A stretch of 64,000 nt of DNA from contig NZ_CP047189.1 in the NCBI RefSeq assembly GCF_030440575.1, positions 1,984,001-2,048,000 on the forward strand, written 5' to 3'. The translations under genes were made by a program, and so were the position numbers. This document shows, piece by piece, positions 45,244 to 54,323 of the stretch (position 1 is the first letter of the stretch; every line of letters begins with the position of its first letter). A model generated the notes under the pieces. It worked only from the letters and a program-made list of their open reading frames with translations, was not told the origin of the DNA and ran no database searches. This DNA comes from Corynebacterium ciconiae DSM 44920. Its GTDB lineage: Bacteria; Actinomycetota; Actinomycetes; Mycobacteriales; Mycobacteriaceae.

Positions 45244-46143
45244 CTAGCGTGTCGCGCTGCGGCGGGCTCGCGCGACGGCAAGCACTTCCCGCAACTTCAG
45301 CCCAGTTCGCAGGGCTAGGCGCAGCGGCAGGTGATAGATCTTGGGGTAACGATCGGCCTGAAAGCGATAGGCGGATTCGTGGTGAGCGGGCAGCAGCTTG
45401 CCGGGGTCTCGATCAGCCACATGCCCCTTGGCATGGGTGATGATCGCGGCGGGTTCAAAGACGTTGTCGTAGCCGGCGCGGCCTAGGCGGTCGCCAAGAT
45501 CCACGTCCTCCATATACATGAAGTAGCGCTCGTCGAAGCCTCCGATAGCGTCGAAGGCCTCCCAGTTCAGCAGCAGGCAGGAGCCAGACAGCCACCCCGC
45601 GGTGTGGGCGGTGGCCATATCGGCGTCGTTGCGATAGGCGCGCGACCATGGGTTGTTTTTCCACACCCCGCCGAGCAGGGCGTGGCCAATGCCAAGCCCC
45701 AGGGTGGGCACGGCACGCGCCGAAGGATAGGCGGAGCCATCTGGTTCCTTAATATATGGCCCCACCGAGCCCACCTCGCCCTGCCAGGTGGCCGCAGTCT
45801 CTACCAGCTTGTCGATACTGCCGGGACTAAACACCACATCGGGGTTGACCACGAGCAGATAGCGCGGATCCACCTCGCCGGCCGCGCGAGCCTCCTGAAG
45901 ATGACGGGCGGCAATATTAATGGCATGCCCATAGCCCACGTTGCCCCCGGTGGGCAGGAACTCCGCGCACTCATAGTCACGCGCCGCCGCCTCGGGGGCG
46001 CCATCGCGGGAGCCGTTGTCTGCCATGATCACCCGCACCGGCCGAGTGGTGGCTGCGGGTATGGAATCGAGGAAATCCCGCAGGTAGCTGCCCGGGGAGT
46101 AGGTGACGGTGATGATGGCTAGAGCATTGGTATCCACAATCAC
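45244..46143 (-). CDS. wbbL: Rhamnosyltransferase WbbL
   Basis: 299-residue GT2 glycosyltransferase that adds L-rhamnose to GlcNAc-PP-decaprenol to make the arabinogalactan linker. GT-A elements: IITVTYSPGSYLRDFLDSI, MADNGSRDGAPE, TGGNVGYGHAINIAARHL, VVNPDVVFSPG (DxD-like), and GGFDERYFMYMEDVDLGDRLGRAGY. No signal or membrane helix. The ATG overlaps the rmlD stop by 4 bases, so donor synthesis and transfer are coupled, as in Rv3265c-Rv3266c. Confidence 0.93.
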   Translation of the reverse strand: MIVDTNALAIITVTYSPGSYLRDFLDSIPAATTRPVRVIMADNGSRDGAPEAAARDYECAEFLPTGGNVGYGHAINIAARHLQEARAAGEVDPRYLLVVNPDVVFSPGSIDKLVETAATWQGEVGSVGPYIKEPDGSAYPSARAVPTLGLGIGHALLGGVWKNNPWSRAYRNDADMATAHTAGWLSGSCLLLNWEAFDAIGGFDERYFMYMEDVDLGDRLGRAGYDNVFEPAAIITHAKGHVADRDPGKLLPAHHESAYRFQADRYPKIYHLPLRLALRTGLKLREVLAVARARRSATR

Positions 46144-47018
46144 CCCATGCTACCGCTCACAGCGCGGCGCACCCCGCTGCGCCACTCCGGCAGCGGCGCC
46201 AATCCCGCCTCCCGCCAGGCTGTGCTCGCCAGCGCCGAGTTGTTTGGCCGACGCGCCGGCCGCGGATAGGCATCAGAACCCACTGGCTGCACCCGCGCTG
46301 GATCGGCGCCGAGGCAGCGAAAAACCTCCCGAGCGAGCGTGCACCACGTGACAGGATCCCCGCCGCCCACACCGTGCAACACCCCGGGCAGTGGATGGCC
46401 CTGTTCATGCTTATCGACGATCTCCCACAGCCCCCGTGCCAAATCGATCACGAAAGTCGGGTTACCCCACTGGTCGTCGACCACGGTGAGCGTGTCGTGC
46501 TCACGCTCCAAGCGCATCATGGTGGACACGAAGTCCTGGGCCTCGGGCAGCACCTCGCCGGAAAACACCCAGGCGGTGCGCACCACGCAGGCGGTCGCGC
46601 CCGAGGCGGCTAGGGCCCGCTCGCCGGCCAGTTTGCTGCGCCCGTACACCGTCTCTGGGTGGCAGGGCGCGTCCTCGGTGGCCGGCTGCGGGGCTGGGGC
46701 TGCTCCGGCACCCATCACATAATCAGTGCTCACGTGCAGCACGTAGGCCCCGGTTCGGGCGGCATGCTCACCGAGCAGCTGCGGCCCGCGGGCATTAACG
46801 GCCTCGGCGAGCTCTGGCTGCCCCTCCGCGCCGTCGACATCTGTGAAGGCGGCGGTGTTGATGATGAGGTCGGCGTCGATAAGCGCACACTGCCGCGCGG
46901 AGGTGATGTCCAGCTCACTACGGCGAAGCCAGGTGATCTGATCGCGGCGCTCGGGAGGGCAGGTGAGGCTGAGGGCACGGCCGAGTTGTCCTCCCGCGCC
47001 GGTGACAGTGATACGCAT
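46140..47018 (-). CDS. rmlD: dTDP-4-dehydrorhamnose reductase RmlD
   Basis: 292 residues; last step of dTDP-L-rhamnose. Extended short-chain dehydrogenase: TVTGAGGQLGRAL nucleotide motif, INTAAFTDVDGAEGQPELAEAVNARG, STDYVMGAG and the YxxxK site in ETVYGRSKLAGERAL. A copy of the recurrent 14-mer lies at 46872. The gene precedes wbbL and is divergent from the LCP gene across about 148 bases. Confidence 0.94.
   Translation of the reverse strand: MRITVTGAGGQLGRALSLTCPPERRDQITWLRRSELDITSARQCALIDADLIINTAAFTDVDGAEGQPELAEAVNARGPQLLGEHAARTGAYVLHVSTDYVMGAGAAPAPQPATEDAPCHPETVYGRSKLAGERALAASGATACVVRTAWVFSGEVLPEAQDFVSTMMRLEREHDTLTVVDDQWGNPTFVIDLARGLWEIVDKHEQGHPLPGVLHGVGGGDPVTWCTLAREVFRCLGADPARVQPVGSDAYPRPARRPNNSALASTAWREAGLAPLPEWRSGVRRAVSGSMG
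46872..46885 (+). repeat. Copy of the 14-mer GGCGTCGATAAGCG
   Basis: Exact copy inside rmlD, read on the minus strand as ALIDAD codons. Confidence 0.6.
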
Positions 47019-47166
47019 GATGGTCCTTCGCTACCGCAGGCGGCGTCTAGGAATTGTTGGGGCTTTGTCACTAGACTCTCATATGCTATCGGCGCGGCGG
47101 GCATAACTATGGCCCTGCCGCGCCCACCACCACACGCGGACCTGCCGTGTGCGGAGAAGAGAAATC

Positions 47167-48798
47167 GTGCGCCACAGTCAGGAGCGTGTAGCAGTAGTGT
47201 CAGGCTCGAATCGTCAACGCCACGTCCGCGATATCAGCCCCGCCCCCAAGGCGGGAGTGGACCTGCACCAGGCCGGGCCCAAAGGCTGGCGCGCCGTGGT
47301 GGCAGTGCTCTCGGTGGTGGTGCTGGCTATCAGCGGCCTCGGCTACTTTTCCGTGGGGCGCATCGGCTCCGATGTGGCCAGCGCCGGCAACCTCGCACTC
47401 GGCCAAGGCTCGGACACTCCCAACGATGGCGCCACCGACATCCTGCTGGTGGGCTCCGACTCCCGCACCGACGCCCAAGGTAACTCGCTCTCCCCCGAAG
47501 AAATCGACATGCTTCACGCCGGTGACGAGGAAAATGACAACACCGACACCATCATGGTGGTGCGCGTGCCCTCCGATGGTTCCTCCGCCACCGCCATCTC
47601 GATCCCGCGCGATACCTATATTCATGATGGCGAATTCGGCAACCTCAAGATCAACGGTGTCTTCGCCGCCCACAAAGCCAAAGCCACCGAGAAGCTCAAC
47701 AGCGAGGGCGTGACCGATCCCCAACAGATCGCCCGCGAATCCAAGGACGCAGGCCGCAAGGGGCTGATCAACGCCATCGCTGAACTCACCGGCATCACCG
47801 TGGACCACTACGCCGAGGTGGGCCTGCTCGGCTTCGTGCTGCTCACCGACGCCGTGGGCGGAGTGGACGTGTGCCTTAACGAGGCCACCTACGATGAGTT
47901 CTCCGGCGCTGATTTCCCAGCGGGGCGCCAAACCCTCAGCGGTAAGGAAGCCCTGGCCTTCGTGCGCCAGCGCCACGGCCTGCCCCGCGGCGACCTCGAC
48001 CGCATCGTTCGTCAGCAGGCCTACATGGCCTCGCTGGTCCAAACCGCCCTGGAGGCAAACACGCTCACCAGCCCCTCCAAGCTGAACCAGATGGGCGATG
48101 CCGTGACCCGCTCGGTGATTATCGACGAGGACTGGGACATCATGAGCTTCGCCACCCAGCTTCAGGATCTCGCCGGCGGCAACGTGCTCTTCGAAACGAT
48201 CCCCGTCACCAGCATCGACGGCGTGGGCGATTATGGCGAGTCCGTGGTCACCGTGGATCTCAAAGAGGTGCACGACTACTTCGATCGACTCCTCAACCGT
48301 GGCGATGAAAACAAGAAGGACGATAAGAAGGACCACGACGCCCCCAAGGACGGCGATACCCCTGACGCCTCCGGCGCTAACAGCACCGGACCCAGCGCGA
48401 TCACGGACGTCACCGTGCTCAACGCCACCGGCACCGCCGGATTGGCCGCCCAGGTGGGCGGGGCGTTGAAGAATGACGGCTACACCATGGGCGAAATCGG
48501 CAACGCCCCCGCCGGGTTGTACACCTACTCCCAAGTGGTGGCCGCCGATCCCCAGGACCCTGCCGCCCAGGCTCTCGCCGAGCAGCTCGGCGGGGTACCC
48601 GTCACCGCCTCCCCGAGCCTGAACCCGGGCAGCGTGGTGGTGGTTGTGCACGATGATTACATCGGCCCGAAGGACGAAAACGCCTCGTTGGACACCGAGT
48701 CCACCGAGGTCATCGGCGAGCCCGGCACCCAGTTGGAAGAGTCCCAGCTCTCCCCCACCCTCGATGCCGGCGGCGACGGCCCCCGCTGTGTGAACTAG
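47167..48798 (+). CDS. LytR-CpsA-Psr (LCP) family cell-wall ligase
   Basis: 543 residues: cytosolic head, one membrane helix (WRAVVAVLSVVVLAISGLGYF), LCP domain (DILLVGSDSRTD; TIMVVRVPSDGSSATAISIPRDT; FVRQRHGLPRGDLDRIVRQQ with the conserved arginines) and a C-terminal LytR_C domain (TDVTVLNATGTAGLAAQVG), then an acidic tail. LCP enzymes ligate arabinogalactan to peptidoglycan; Rv3267 (Lcp1) sits at the same place. GTG 47167 has GGAGAAGAG just upstream; GTG 47149 is possible. An acidic and Lys-rich linker lies between the domains. Confidence 0.92.
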   Translation: MRHSQERVAVVSGSNRQRHVRDISPAPKAGVDLHQAGPKGWRAVVAVLSVVVLAISGLGYFSVGRIGSDVASAGNLALGQGSDTPNDGATDILLVGSDSRTDAQGNSLSPEEIDMLHAGDEENDNTDTIMVVRVPSDGSSATAISIPRDTYIHDGEFGNLKINGVFAAHKAKATEKLNSEGVTDPQQIARESKDAGRKGLINAIAELTGITVDHYAEVGLLGFVLLTDAVGGVDVCLNEATYDEFSGADFPAGRQTLSGKEALAFVRQRHGLPRGDLDRIVRQQAYMASLVQTALEANTLTSPSKLNQMGDAVTRSVIIDEDWDIMSFATQLQDLAGGNVLFETIPVTSIDGVGDYGESVVTVDLKEVHDYFDRLLNRGDENKKDDKKDHDAPKDGDTPDASGANSTGPSAITDVTVLNATGTAGLAAQVGGALKNDGYTMGEIGNAPAGLYTYSQVVAADPQDPAAQALAEQLGGVPVTASPSLNPGSVVVVVHDDYIGPKDENASLDTESTEVIGEPGTQLEESQLSPTLDAGGDGPRCVN

Positions 48799-48808
48799 GT
48801 TGGGGTGT

Positions 48809-49453
48809 ATGCTCACGCTTTTCGACGCTCACCGCCACGCCCCCAGCGCTCCCGTGTTGACCTTCTATGACGACAGCCGCGGATTCCGCATGGATTTTTC
48901 GGCGCTCACCCTAGACAATTGGGCCTCGAAGATGGGCAACTTCCTCATCGAGGAGCTCGAACTCACCCCCGGCGAGCACATCGCCATGGATGTCGATAGC
49001 TCGTGGCAACGGCTGGTGCTGCTGCTGGGAGCGGCCGCAGCCCAGATCAGTGTGGTCGACGCGGCCGATCCGCAGGCTGAGGTTCTATGCCAAGAGTCCA
49101 CCCGCCTCGATCCTGCCGAGCAACGCGAGCTGGTGGCTGTGACCATCGACGGCTTCGGCCGCTCTGCCGCCGAGTGCGGCATCGATATCGGCGATGCGAT
49201 CGATCTCGGCGCGGAGGTGCGCCTGCACGACGATCACTTCCCACACCCCACCCAACCCTTGGGACAGCTTTACCCAGAAGGCATGGCGGCCCGGGTGCTG
49301 CTGCGCGGAGAGCAGCCCGATGCGGATGAGCGCGCACTCGCCGCGATTGGTGCTGGGGGAAGTGCTGTGGTGGTGGCCGGCGAAGCATCTGCTGAGCGTC
49401 TCGCGGAGATCGCCGCGGCCGAGAAGGCCTTGCTCGATCCCGCCGAGTCTTAA
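48809..49453 (+). CDS. TIGR03089 family protein (Rv3268-like)
   Basis: 214 residues, resembling a fragment of the AMP-binding (acyl-CoA synthetase) fold: FYDDSRGFRMDFSALTLDNWASKMGNFL imitates the enzyme N-terminus, but the ATP-binding P-loop and C-terminal domain are missing. The function is unknown; the family always follows the LCP gene in mycolata, as here. ATG 48809, 10 bases after the LCP stop; a TTG at 48800 is possible. Confidence 0.82.
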   Translation: MLTLFDAHRHAPSAPVLTFYDDSRGFRMDFSALTLDNWASKMGNFLIEELELTPGEHIAMDVDSSWQRLVLLLGAAAAQISVVDAADPQAEVLCQESTRLDPAEQRELVAVTIDGFGRSAAECGIDIGDAIDLGAEVRLHDDHFPHPTQPLGQLYPEGMAARVLLRGEQPDADERALAAIGAGGSAVVVAGEASAERLAEIAAAEKALLDPAES

Positions 49454-49533
49454 GCCGCCGCATCAACTGGTGTCTCCGCCCCCGCCCCTGCTTAGCCCTC
49501 CCCCGCTTGCCTGCAGCCTTTAGGATGTAGGCC

Positions 49534-50565
49534 ATGGCTTCTGTGCGTTTTCATGATGTCTCCATCACCTACCCCGGCGCGACCCGCCCCTCGGTGAACC
49601 ATCTCGATCTCGAGATCGCCGATGGCGAGTTCCTCGTGTTGGTGGGCCCCTCGGGCTGCGGCAAGTCCACTACCCTGCGGGCCTTGGCCGGGTTGGAGGC
49701 GACCAGCTCCGGCTCCATTTTTATCGGCGAGACCGATGTGACCACCATGGATCCGGCCGAGCGCGATATTGCCATGGTGTTTCAAAACTATGCCCTCTAC
49801 CCCACTATGACCGTGCGGGAGAATATGGGTTTTTCACTCAAACTGGCCAAAAAGAGCAAGGCGGACATCACTGAGCGCGTAGAGCGGGCCGCCCGGGTGC
49901 TCGATCTGGACGGACTGCTGGACCGGCGCCCCAAGGATCTCTCTGGTGGCCAGCGCCAGCGGGTAGCCATGGGGCGCGCGATCGTGCGCGAGCCACAGGT
50001 ATTTCTCATGGACGAGCCGCTATCGAACCTCGACGCCAAACTGCGTGTACAGACCCGCAGCCAGCTCTCCTCCCTGCAACGTGAGCTTGGCACCACCACC
50101 GTCTACGTCACCCACGACCAAGTGGAGGCAATGACGATGGCCGATAGGGTGGCGGTGCTCAACGAGGGCCAGCTGCAGCAGGTGGCCAGCCCGCAGGAGC
50201 TCTACTCCAACCCCGCCAATGCTTTTGTGGCTGGGTTTATCGGTTCGCCGTCGATGAACCTCATCGAGGTCTCTGATGCCCAGCACGGGCGGGTGCTGCT
50301 GGGCGTGCGCCCCGAGAATGTGCATGTGGCCGATCCGGATGCGCCCCGCACGGGCCGCTGGGCGCCGGTGGAGATCGTGGTGGACTTGGTGGAGGCATTG
50401 GGCTCCACTAGCTATCTCTACGGGCACCTGCCCGCGAGCCCCGAAGTGCGCCTAGCGGTGCGCCACGATGGTCGCCCCCTCGAGCGCGGCAGCACACTCA
50501 CCGTGGAGATGGACCTTTCCCAGGCCCACTACTTCGATGTGGAGACTGGCGTACGCGTCACATAG
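49534..50565 (+). CDS. tusK: Sugar ABC importer ATPase (TusK/SugC type)
   Basis: 343 residues; energises carbohydrate import. Walker A GPSGCGKSTT, Q-loop VFQNYALYPTMTV, signature LSGGQRQRVAMGRA, Walker B VFLMDEPLSNLDA, H-loop VTHDQ, and a C-terminal OB-type regulatory part (LLGVRPENVHV). The substrate is inferred: the place between the LCP/TIGR03089 genes and purE, and the gene set, match what I recall of the C. glutamicum trehalose system TusFGK2-E and are similar to LpqY-SugABC. A small hairpin lies between it and tusE. Confidence 0.85.
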   Translation: MASVRFHDVSITYPGATRPSVNHLDLEIADGEFLVLVGPSGCGKSTTLRALAGLEATSSGSIFIGETDVTTMDPAERDIAMVFQNYALYPTMTVRENMGFSLKLAKKSKADITERVERAARVLDLDGLLDRRPKDLSGGQRQRVAMGRAIVREPQVFLMDEPLSNLDAKLRVQTRSQLSSLQRELGTTTVYVTHDQVEAMTMADRVAVLNEGQLQQVASPQELYSNPANAFVAGFIGSPSMNLIEVSDAQHGRVLLGVRPENVHVADPDAPRTGRWAPVEIVVDLVEALGSTSYLYGHLPASPEVRLAVRHDGRPLERGSTLTVEMDLSQAHYFDVETGVRVT

Positions 50566-50595
50566 CCCTCTTTAGGGGTGATCGGATGCACAAGT

Positions 50596-50610
50596 CCCAC
50601 GAAGCGTGGG
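50596..50610 (+). other. Small hairpin between tusK and tusE
   Basis: CCCACG and CGTGGG pair around a 3-base loop. It has no T-run, so it may modulate expression or stabilise the message rather than end it. Confidence 0.3.
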
Positions 50611-50662
50611 GGTGGGTCACTACATTTGAGGGAAGTTGTTCATAGTACGCAAGGAGTTTTAT

Positions 50663-51913
50663 ATGTCGACTTCCCGCAGATCCACCGCCGCTGTTCTCGC
50701 GGCCACCGCGTTGGCTTTCACCGCGTGTTCCTCCGACGGTGGTAGCGCCGAAGCCCCCGAGGTGGACAACGCCGATGGTCGTGGCCCCATCACCTTCGCG
50801 ATGGGTAAGAATGACACCGATAAGATCACGCCCATTATCGAGGCATGGAATGCCGAGCACCCAGATGAGCAGGTCACCCTCTCCGAGCTGGCCGGTGAAT
50901 CCGATGCGCAGCGTGACACCTTGGTGCAGTCGCTGCAGGCCGGTAATTCGGATTTCGATGTGATGGCCTTGGACGTGGTGTGGACCGCGGACTTCGCCGC
51001 CAACCAGTGGCTGGCCCCGCTCACCGATGACCTCGAGGTGGACACCGATGGCCTGCTGGAGGCCACCGTGGAATCCGCCACTTACGGCGACACCCTCTAC
51101 GCCCTGCCGCAGAACACCAATGCTCAGTTGCTCTACCGCAACACCGAGCTGGTCAAGGACGCCCCAGAGACGTGGGAGGATCTCACCAACTCCTGCGAGG
51201 ATGTCTCCGACAAGGACTGCCTGACCCTCCAGCTCAAGGAGTATGAGGGCCTGACAGTGAATACCTCCGCCTTCATCCACGGCTGGGGCGGCGAGGTGCT
51301 CAACGATGACGGCACCCCCGCGGTGGACTCCGAAGATGCCCGCGCCGGGCTGCAGGCGATGGTGGAGGCCTATGACAACGGCGTGATCGCCAAGAACGCC
51401 CTGGCCACCACTGAGGAGGAGACCAACCTGGCCTTCACCGAGGGCAAGACCGCCTACGCGGTGAACTGGCCATACATGTACCGCAACGCCGAGGACTCGG
51501 AGGCCACCTCCGGCAAGTTCGAGGTGCAGCCGCTGGTGGCGAAGGACGGCGTGGGCGTGTCCGCTCTCGGCGGCTACAACAACGCCATCAACATCCACTC
51601 CGAGCACAAGGCCACCGCGAAGGACTTCATGGAGTTCATCATCTCCGAGGAGAACCAGAAGAGCTTCGCCGAGAACTCCTTCCCGCCGGTGCTGGCCTCC
51701 ATCTACGATGACGAGGATCTGGTGGACGAGTTCCCCTACCTGCCCGCTCTGAAGGAGTCTCTGGAAAACGCCAAGCCGCGCCCGGTGACCCCCTTCTACA
51801 CCGCGGTGTCTAAGGCCATCCAGAACAATGCCACTGCCGCGTTGAAGGGTGATGCCACCGTGGACGAGGCCACCGAGTCGATGGCTGAGGCCATCACCAA
51901 CGCCTCGCGCTAA
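50663..51913 (+). CDS. tusE: Sugar ABC importer substrate-binding lipoprotein (TusE/LpqY type)
   Basis: 416 residues. MSTSRRSTAAVLAATALAFTAC ends in a lipobox-like FTAC (Cys22), so it is a lipid-anchored binding protein. The mature part has the family 1 solute-binding layout (ITFAMGKNDTDKITPIIEAWN ... DFDVMALDVVWTADFA ... AYAVNWPYMYRN). ATG 50663 follows AAGGAG at 7 bases; the frame start 50636 lies upstream of this ribosome site. It is followed by a strong terminator and then the permease genes with their own leader. Confidence 0.88.
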   Translation: MSTSRRSTAAVLAATALAFTACSSDGGSAEAPEVDNADGRGPITFAMGKNDTDKITPIIEAWNAEHPDEQVTLSELAGESDAQRDTLVQSLQAGNSDFDVMALDVVWTADFAANQWLAPLTDDLEVDTDGLLEATVESATYGDTLYALPQNTNAQLLYRNTELVKDAPETWEDLTNSCEDVSDKDCLTLQLKEYEGLTVNTSAFIHGWGGEVLNDDGTPAVDSEDARAGLQAMVEAYDNGVIAKNALATTEEETNLAFTEGKTAYAVNWPYMYRNAEDSEATSGKFEVQPLVAKDGVGVSALGGYNNAINIHSEHKATAKDFMEFIISEENQKSFAENSFPPVLASIYDDEDLVDEFPYLPALKESLENAKPRPVTPFYTAVSKAIQNNATAALKGDATVDEATESMAEAITNASR

Positions 51914-51938
51914 ACACCTGGTGCCCGTCACCTGAAAC

Positions 51939-51975
51939 CCCACCGCCCCTCTGTTCATGTGGGGCGGTGGGTTTT
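51939..51975 (+). terminator. Rho-independent terminator after tusE
   Basis: CCCACCGCCCC (51939-51949) pairs with GGGGCGGTGGG (51961-51971), followed by TTTT. It separates the binding protein from the permeases, so tusE can be expressed at a higher level. Confidence 0.9.
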
Positions 51976-51978
51976 CTG

Positions 51979-51992
51979 CGCTTATCGACGCC
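51979..51992 (-). repeat. Copy of the 14-mer GGCGTCGATAAGCG
   Basis: Exact intergenic copy just after the tusE terminator; with the flanking bases it equals one arm of the palindrome at 12732. Confidence 0.6.
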
Positions 51993-52125
51993 ACCTCCCG
52001 CCACCGCTTTACTCTCCTTCGCGGGGGCAGCGTCGCTTCGCTGAGACGCAGCTGGCACTACATTAAGTAAAGAGCACCGAAGAATGCTCCACTGCACCCG
52101 AGCCCAAGGAAGCGAGTAGTAGCTG

Positions 52126-53163
52126 ATGGAAAGGTTGAAGCAACGGCGGCACGCCGCGATCCTTATCGCGCCGGCCATGACCGTGCTGGCGATCGTGATC
52201 GGCTATCCGATCGTGCGCGCCATCTGGTTGTCGTTTCAGCAGGATAAGAGACTCGACCCCACCACGGGAGTATTCGTTGATGGCGGATTCGCCGGTGTCG
52301 ACCATTACCTATACTGGCTCACCCAACGCTGCATGCAGCCTAATGGCACCGTCAGCACCTGCCCGTCCGGGGTTATCGCCTCCGACTTCTGGCCGGCGGT
52401 ATGGGTGACTCTCTTTTTCACGGTGGTAGCCGTGAGCATCGAGGTGGTGCTGGGCATGTGGATGGCCATCGTGATGAACCGCGAGTTCAAGGGTCGCGCC
52501 CTACTGCGTGCCGCGGTACTCATCCCGTGGGCGATCCCGACCGCCGTAACGGCAAAGCTCTGGCAGTTCATCTTCGCCCCGCACGGGGTGGTCAATTCCC
52601 TGCTCGGCCACGATATCGCGTGGACCACCGATCCTTGGGCGGCGCGCTTCGCCGTGATCGTGGCCGACGTGTGGAAAACCACCCCCTTTATGGCGTTGCT
52701 CATCTTGGCTGGGCTGCAGATGATCCCGAAGGACGTCTACGAGGCAGCCAAGGTAGATGGGGCAAGCACCTGGCAGATTTTCACCCGCATCACCCTGCCG
52801 CTGGTGCGCCCCGCGCTCATGGTGGCGGTACTCTTCCGCACCCTCGACACCCTGCGCATGTACGACCTGCCAGTGATCATGATCTCCGCCTCCTCTAACG
52901 CGCCCACAGCCACCATCTCCCAGCTGGTGGTGGAGGATCTGCGCCAAAATAACTTCAACTCCGCCTCGGCGCTATCCACGTTGATCTTCCTGCTCATCTT
53001 CGCCGTCGCCTTCATCATGATTCGCTTCCTGGGTGCCGACGTGAACCGCGGCGCCACCGCTGCACAACAACGCAGCGACGACGATGAACACGACCTTCCC
53101 TCCTCCACCGTGGCGCTGCCCACGGTGAGCGCCCCGCTGCAGTTGAAGGAGACCAGCCGATGA
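52126..53163 (+). CDS. tusF: Sugar ABC importer permease (TusF/SugA type)
   Basis: 345 residues with about six membrane helices and the EAA loop EAAKVDGASTWQIFTRITLPL that docks to the ATPase. The opening has a long periplasmic loop containing two cysteines (CMQPNGTVSTC). The C-terminus is a polar 40-residue extension. Its stop overlaps the tusG start (ATGA). The start at ATG 52126 has only a distant AGGAAG. Confidence 0.87.
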   Translation: MERLKQRRHAAILIAPAMTVLAIVIGYPIVRAIWLSFQQDKRLDPTTGVFVDGGFAGVDHYLYWLTQRCMQPNGTVSTCPSGVIASDFWPAVWVTLFFTVVAVSIEVVLGMWMAIVMNREFKGRALLRAAVLIPWAIPTAVTAKLWQFIFAPHGVVNSLLGHDIAWTTDPWAARFAVIVADVWKTTPFMALLILAGLQMIPKDVYEAAKVDGASTWQIFTRITLPLVRPALMVAVLFRTLDTLRMYDLPVIMISASSNAPTATISQLVVEDLRQNNFNSASALSTLIFLLIFAVAFIMIRFLGADVNRGATAAQQRSDDDEHDLPSSTVALPTVSAPLQLKETSR

Positions 53164-53981
53164 AAGCTCTACGCAACTACCTAGGCGTCATTCTGATTCT
53201 GGTGTGGGGGCTAGCCCCCTTCTACTGGATGCTCGTGACGGCACTGCGCGATAGCGCCCACACCTTCGACACCACCCCGTGGCCCACGCACGTCACCGGC
53301 GATAACTTCCGCGATGCACTCGCCACCGATAAGGGCAACGACTTCCTCGCCGCCATCGGCAACTCGCTGATCATTGGTGTGGTCACCACCGCGCTGGCCG
53401 TGCTGGTGGGCGTGTTCACCGCCTATGCCCTCGCCCGGCTCGACTTTCCCGCCAAGGGATTTGTCACCGGCATCGTGCTAGCCGCCTCCATGTTCCCTGG
53501 CATCGCGCTGGTGACTCCGCTATTCCAGCTCTTCGGCGATCTCGGCTGGATCGGCACCTACCGCGCGCTGATCATCCCCAACATCTCCTTCGCGCTGCCG
53601 CTGACGATCTACACTCTCGTATCCTTCTTCCAGCAGCTGCCCTGGGAGCTGGAAGAGGCCGCCCGCGTCGACGGCGCCAGCAGAGGACAGGCATTCCGCA
53701 CGGTGTTATTGCCCTTGGCGGCACCGGCGCTATTTACCACCGCCATTCTTGCCTTCATCGCCACATGGAATGAGTTCATGCTGGCCAAGCAGCTCTCCAC
53801 CACCAGCACTGAACCGGTGACGGTGGCCATTGCTCGCTTCTCTGGCCCCTCGGCCTTCGAATACCCTTACGCCTCCATCATGGCCGCAGGCGCGCTTGTG
53901 ACAGTGCCGCTCGTGATCATGGTGCTGGTTTTCCAACGCCGCATCGTGGCCGGCCTCACCGCCGGTGGCGTCAAGGGCTAG
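53160..53981 (+). CDS. tusG: Sugar ABC importer permease (TusG/SugB type)
   Basis: 273 residues, six membrane helices, EAA loop EEAARVDGASRGQAFRTVLLPL. It overlaps tusF by 4 bases, so the two channel subunits are made together. The small membrane gene (cg0832) that, from memory, lies in the C. glutamicum cluster is not seen here. Confidence 0.88.
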   Translation: MKALRNYLGVILILVWGLAPFYWMLVTALRDSAHTFDTTPWPTHVTGDNFRDALATDKGNDFLAAIGNSLIIGVVTTALAVLVGVFTAYALARLDFPAKGFVTGIVLAASMFPGIALVTPLFQLFGDLGWIGTYRALIIPNISFALPLTIYTLVSFFQQLPWELEEAARVDGASRGQAFRTVLLPLAAPALFTTAILAFIATWNEFMLAKQLSTTSTEPVTVAIARFSGPSAFEYPYASIMAAGALVTVPLVIMVLVFQRRIVAGLTAGGVKG

Positions 53982-54092
53982 CACGCCGAGGGGCGCGTGG
54001 CGATCGAGGTGGCGTCGTCACGCATGCTCACAGCACTGCTCTGCCCTGTAGGATGAGCACAGATCTTCAGCGTGCTAGGAAGGAGCTCCACT

Positions 54093-54323
54093 GTGGCGCA
54101 GTCGGGCGAAATGAAGCGCAAGAAATTGGTGTGGGAGTGCCTCGTCGGTTTCTGTGGCACCTTCGCCGCCCTCGCCGTCGCGCAGGCCGTGGCCAACCTT
54201 TTACGCCCCGAACCTCTCGTGTGGCCAGCGCTACTGGCCCTTGTCCTCGTGATTGCCACCGTGACGCTGTGGCGCAGCGGTCAAAACAGGTTTGAGCTTC
54301 CGCCAGACGATCCGCAGCGCTGA
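54093..54323 (+). CDS. Small two-helix membrane protein
   Basis: 76 residues: polar head, then two hydrophobic segments (CLVGFCGTFAALAVAQAVANLL and [18 protein letters not shown]) and a short polar end. No family recognised. GTG 54093 has AGGAAGGAG 7 bases upstream, which is strong support for translation. Its last 93 bases overlap the 3' end of the convergent YdcF-like gene, an unusual arrangement. Confidence 0.65.
   Translation: MAQSGEMKRKKLVWECLVGFCGTFAALAVAQAVANLLRPEPLVWPALLALVLVIATVTLWRSGQNRFELPPDDPQR

Noticed and set aside
47200..48816. 538-codon minus-strand frame
   Set aside because: Antisense to the LCP gene, which has clear domain motifs.
49454..49533. msiK-type regulatory RNA before the ABC ATPase gene
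   Set aside because: Only 80 bases are available and I see no convincing stem arrangement.
50558..51994. 478-codon minus-strand frame
   Set aside because: Antisense to the binding-protein gene tusE.
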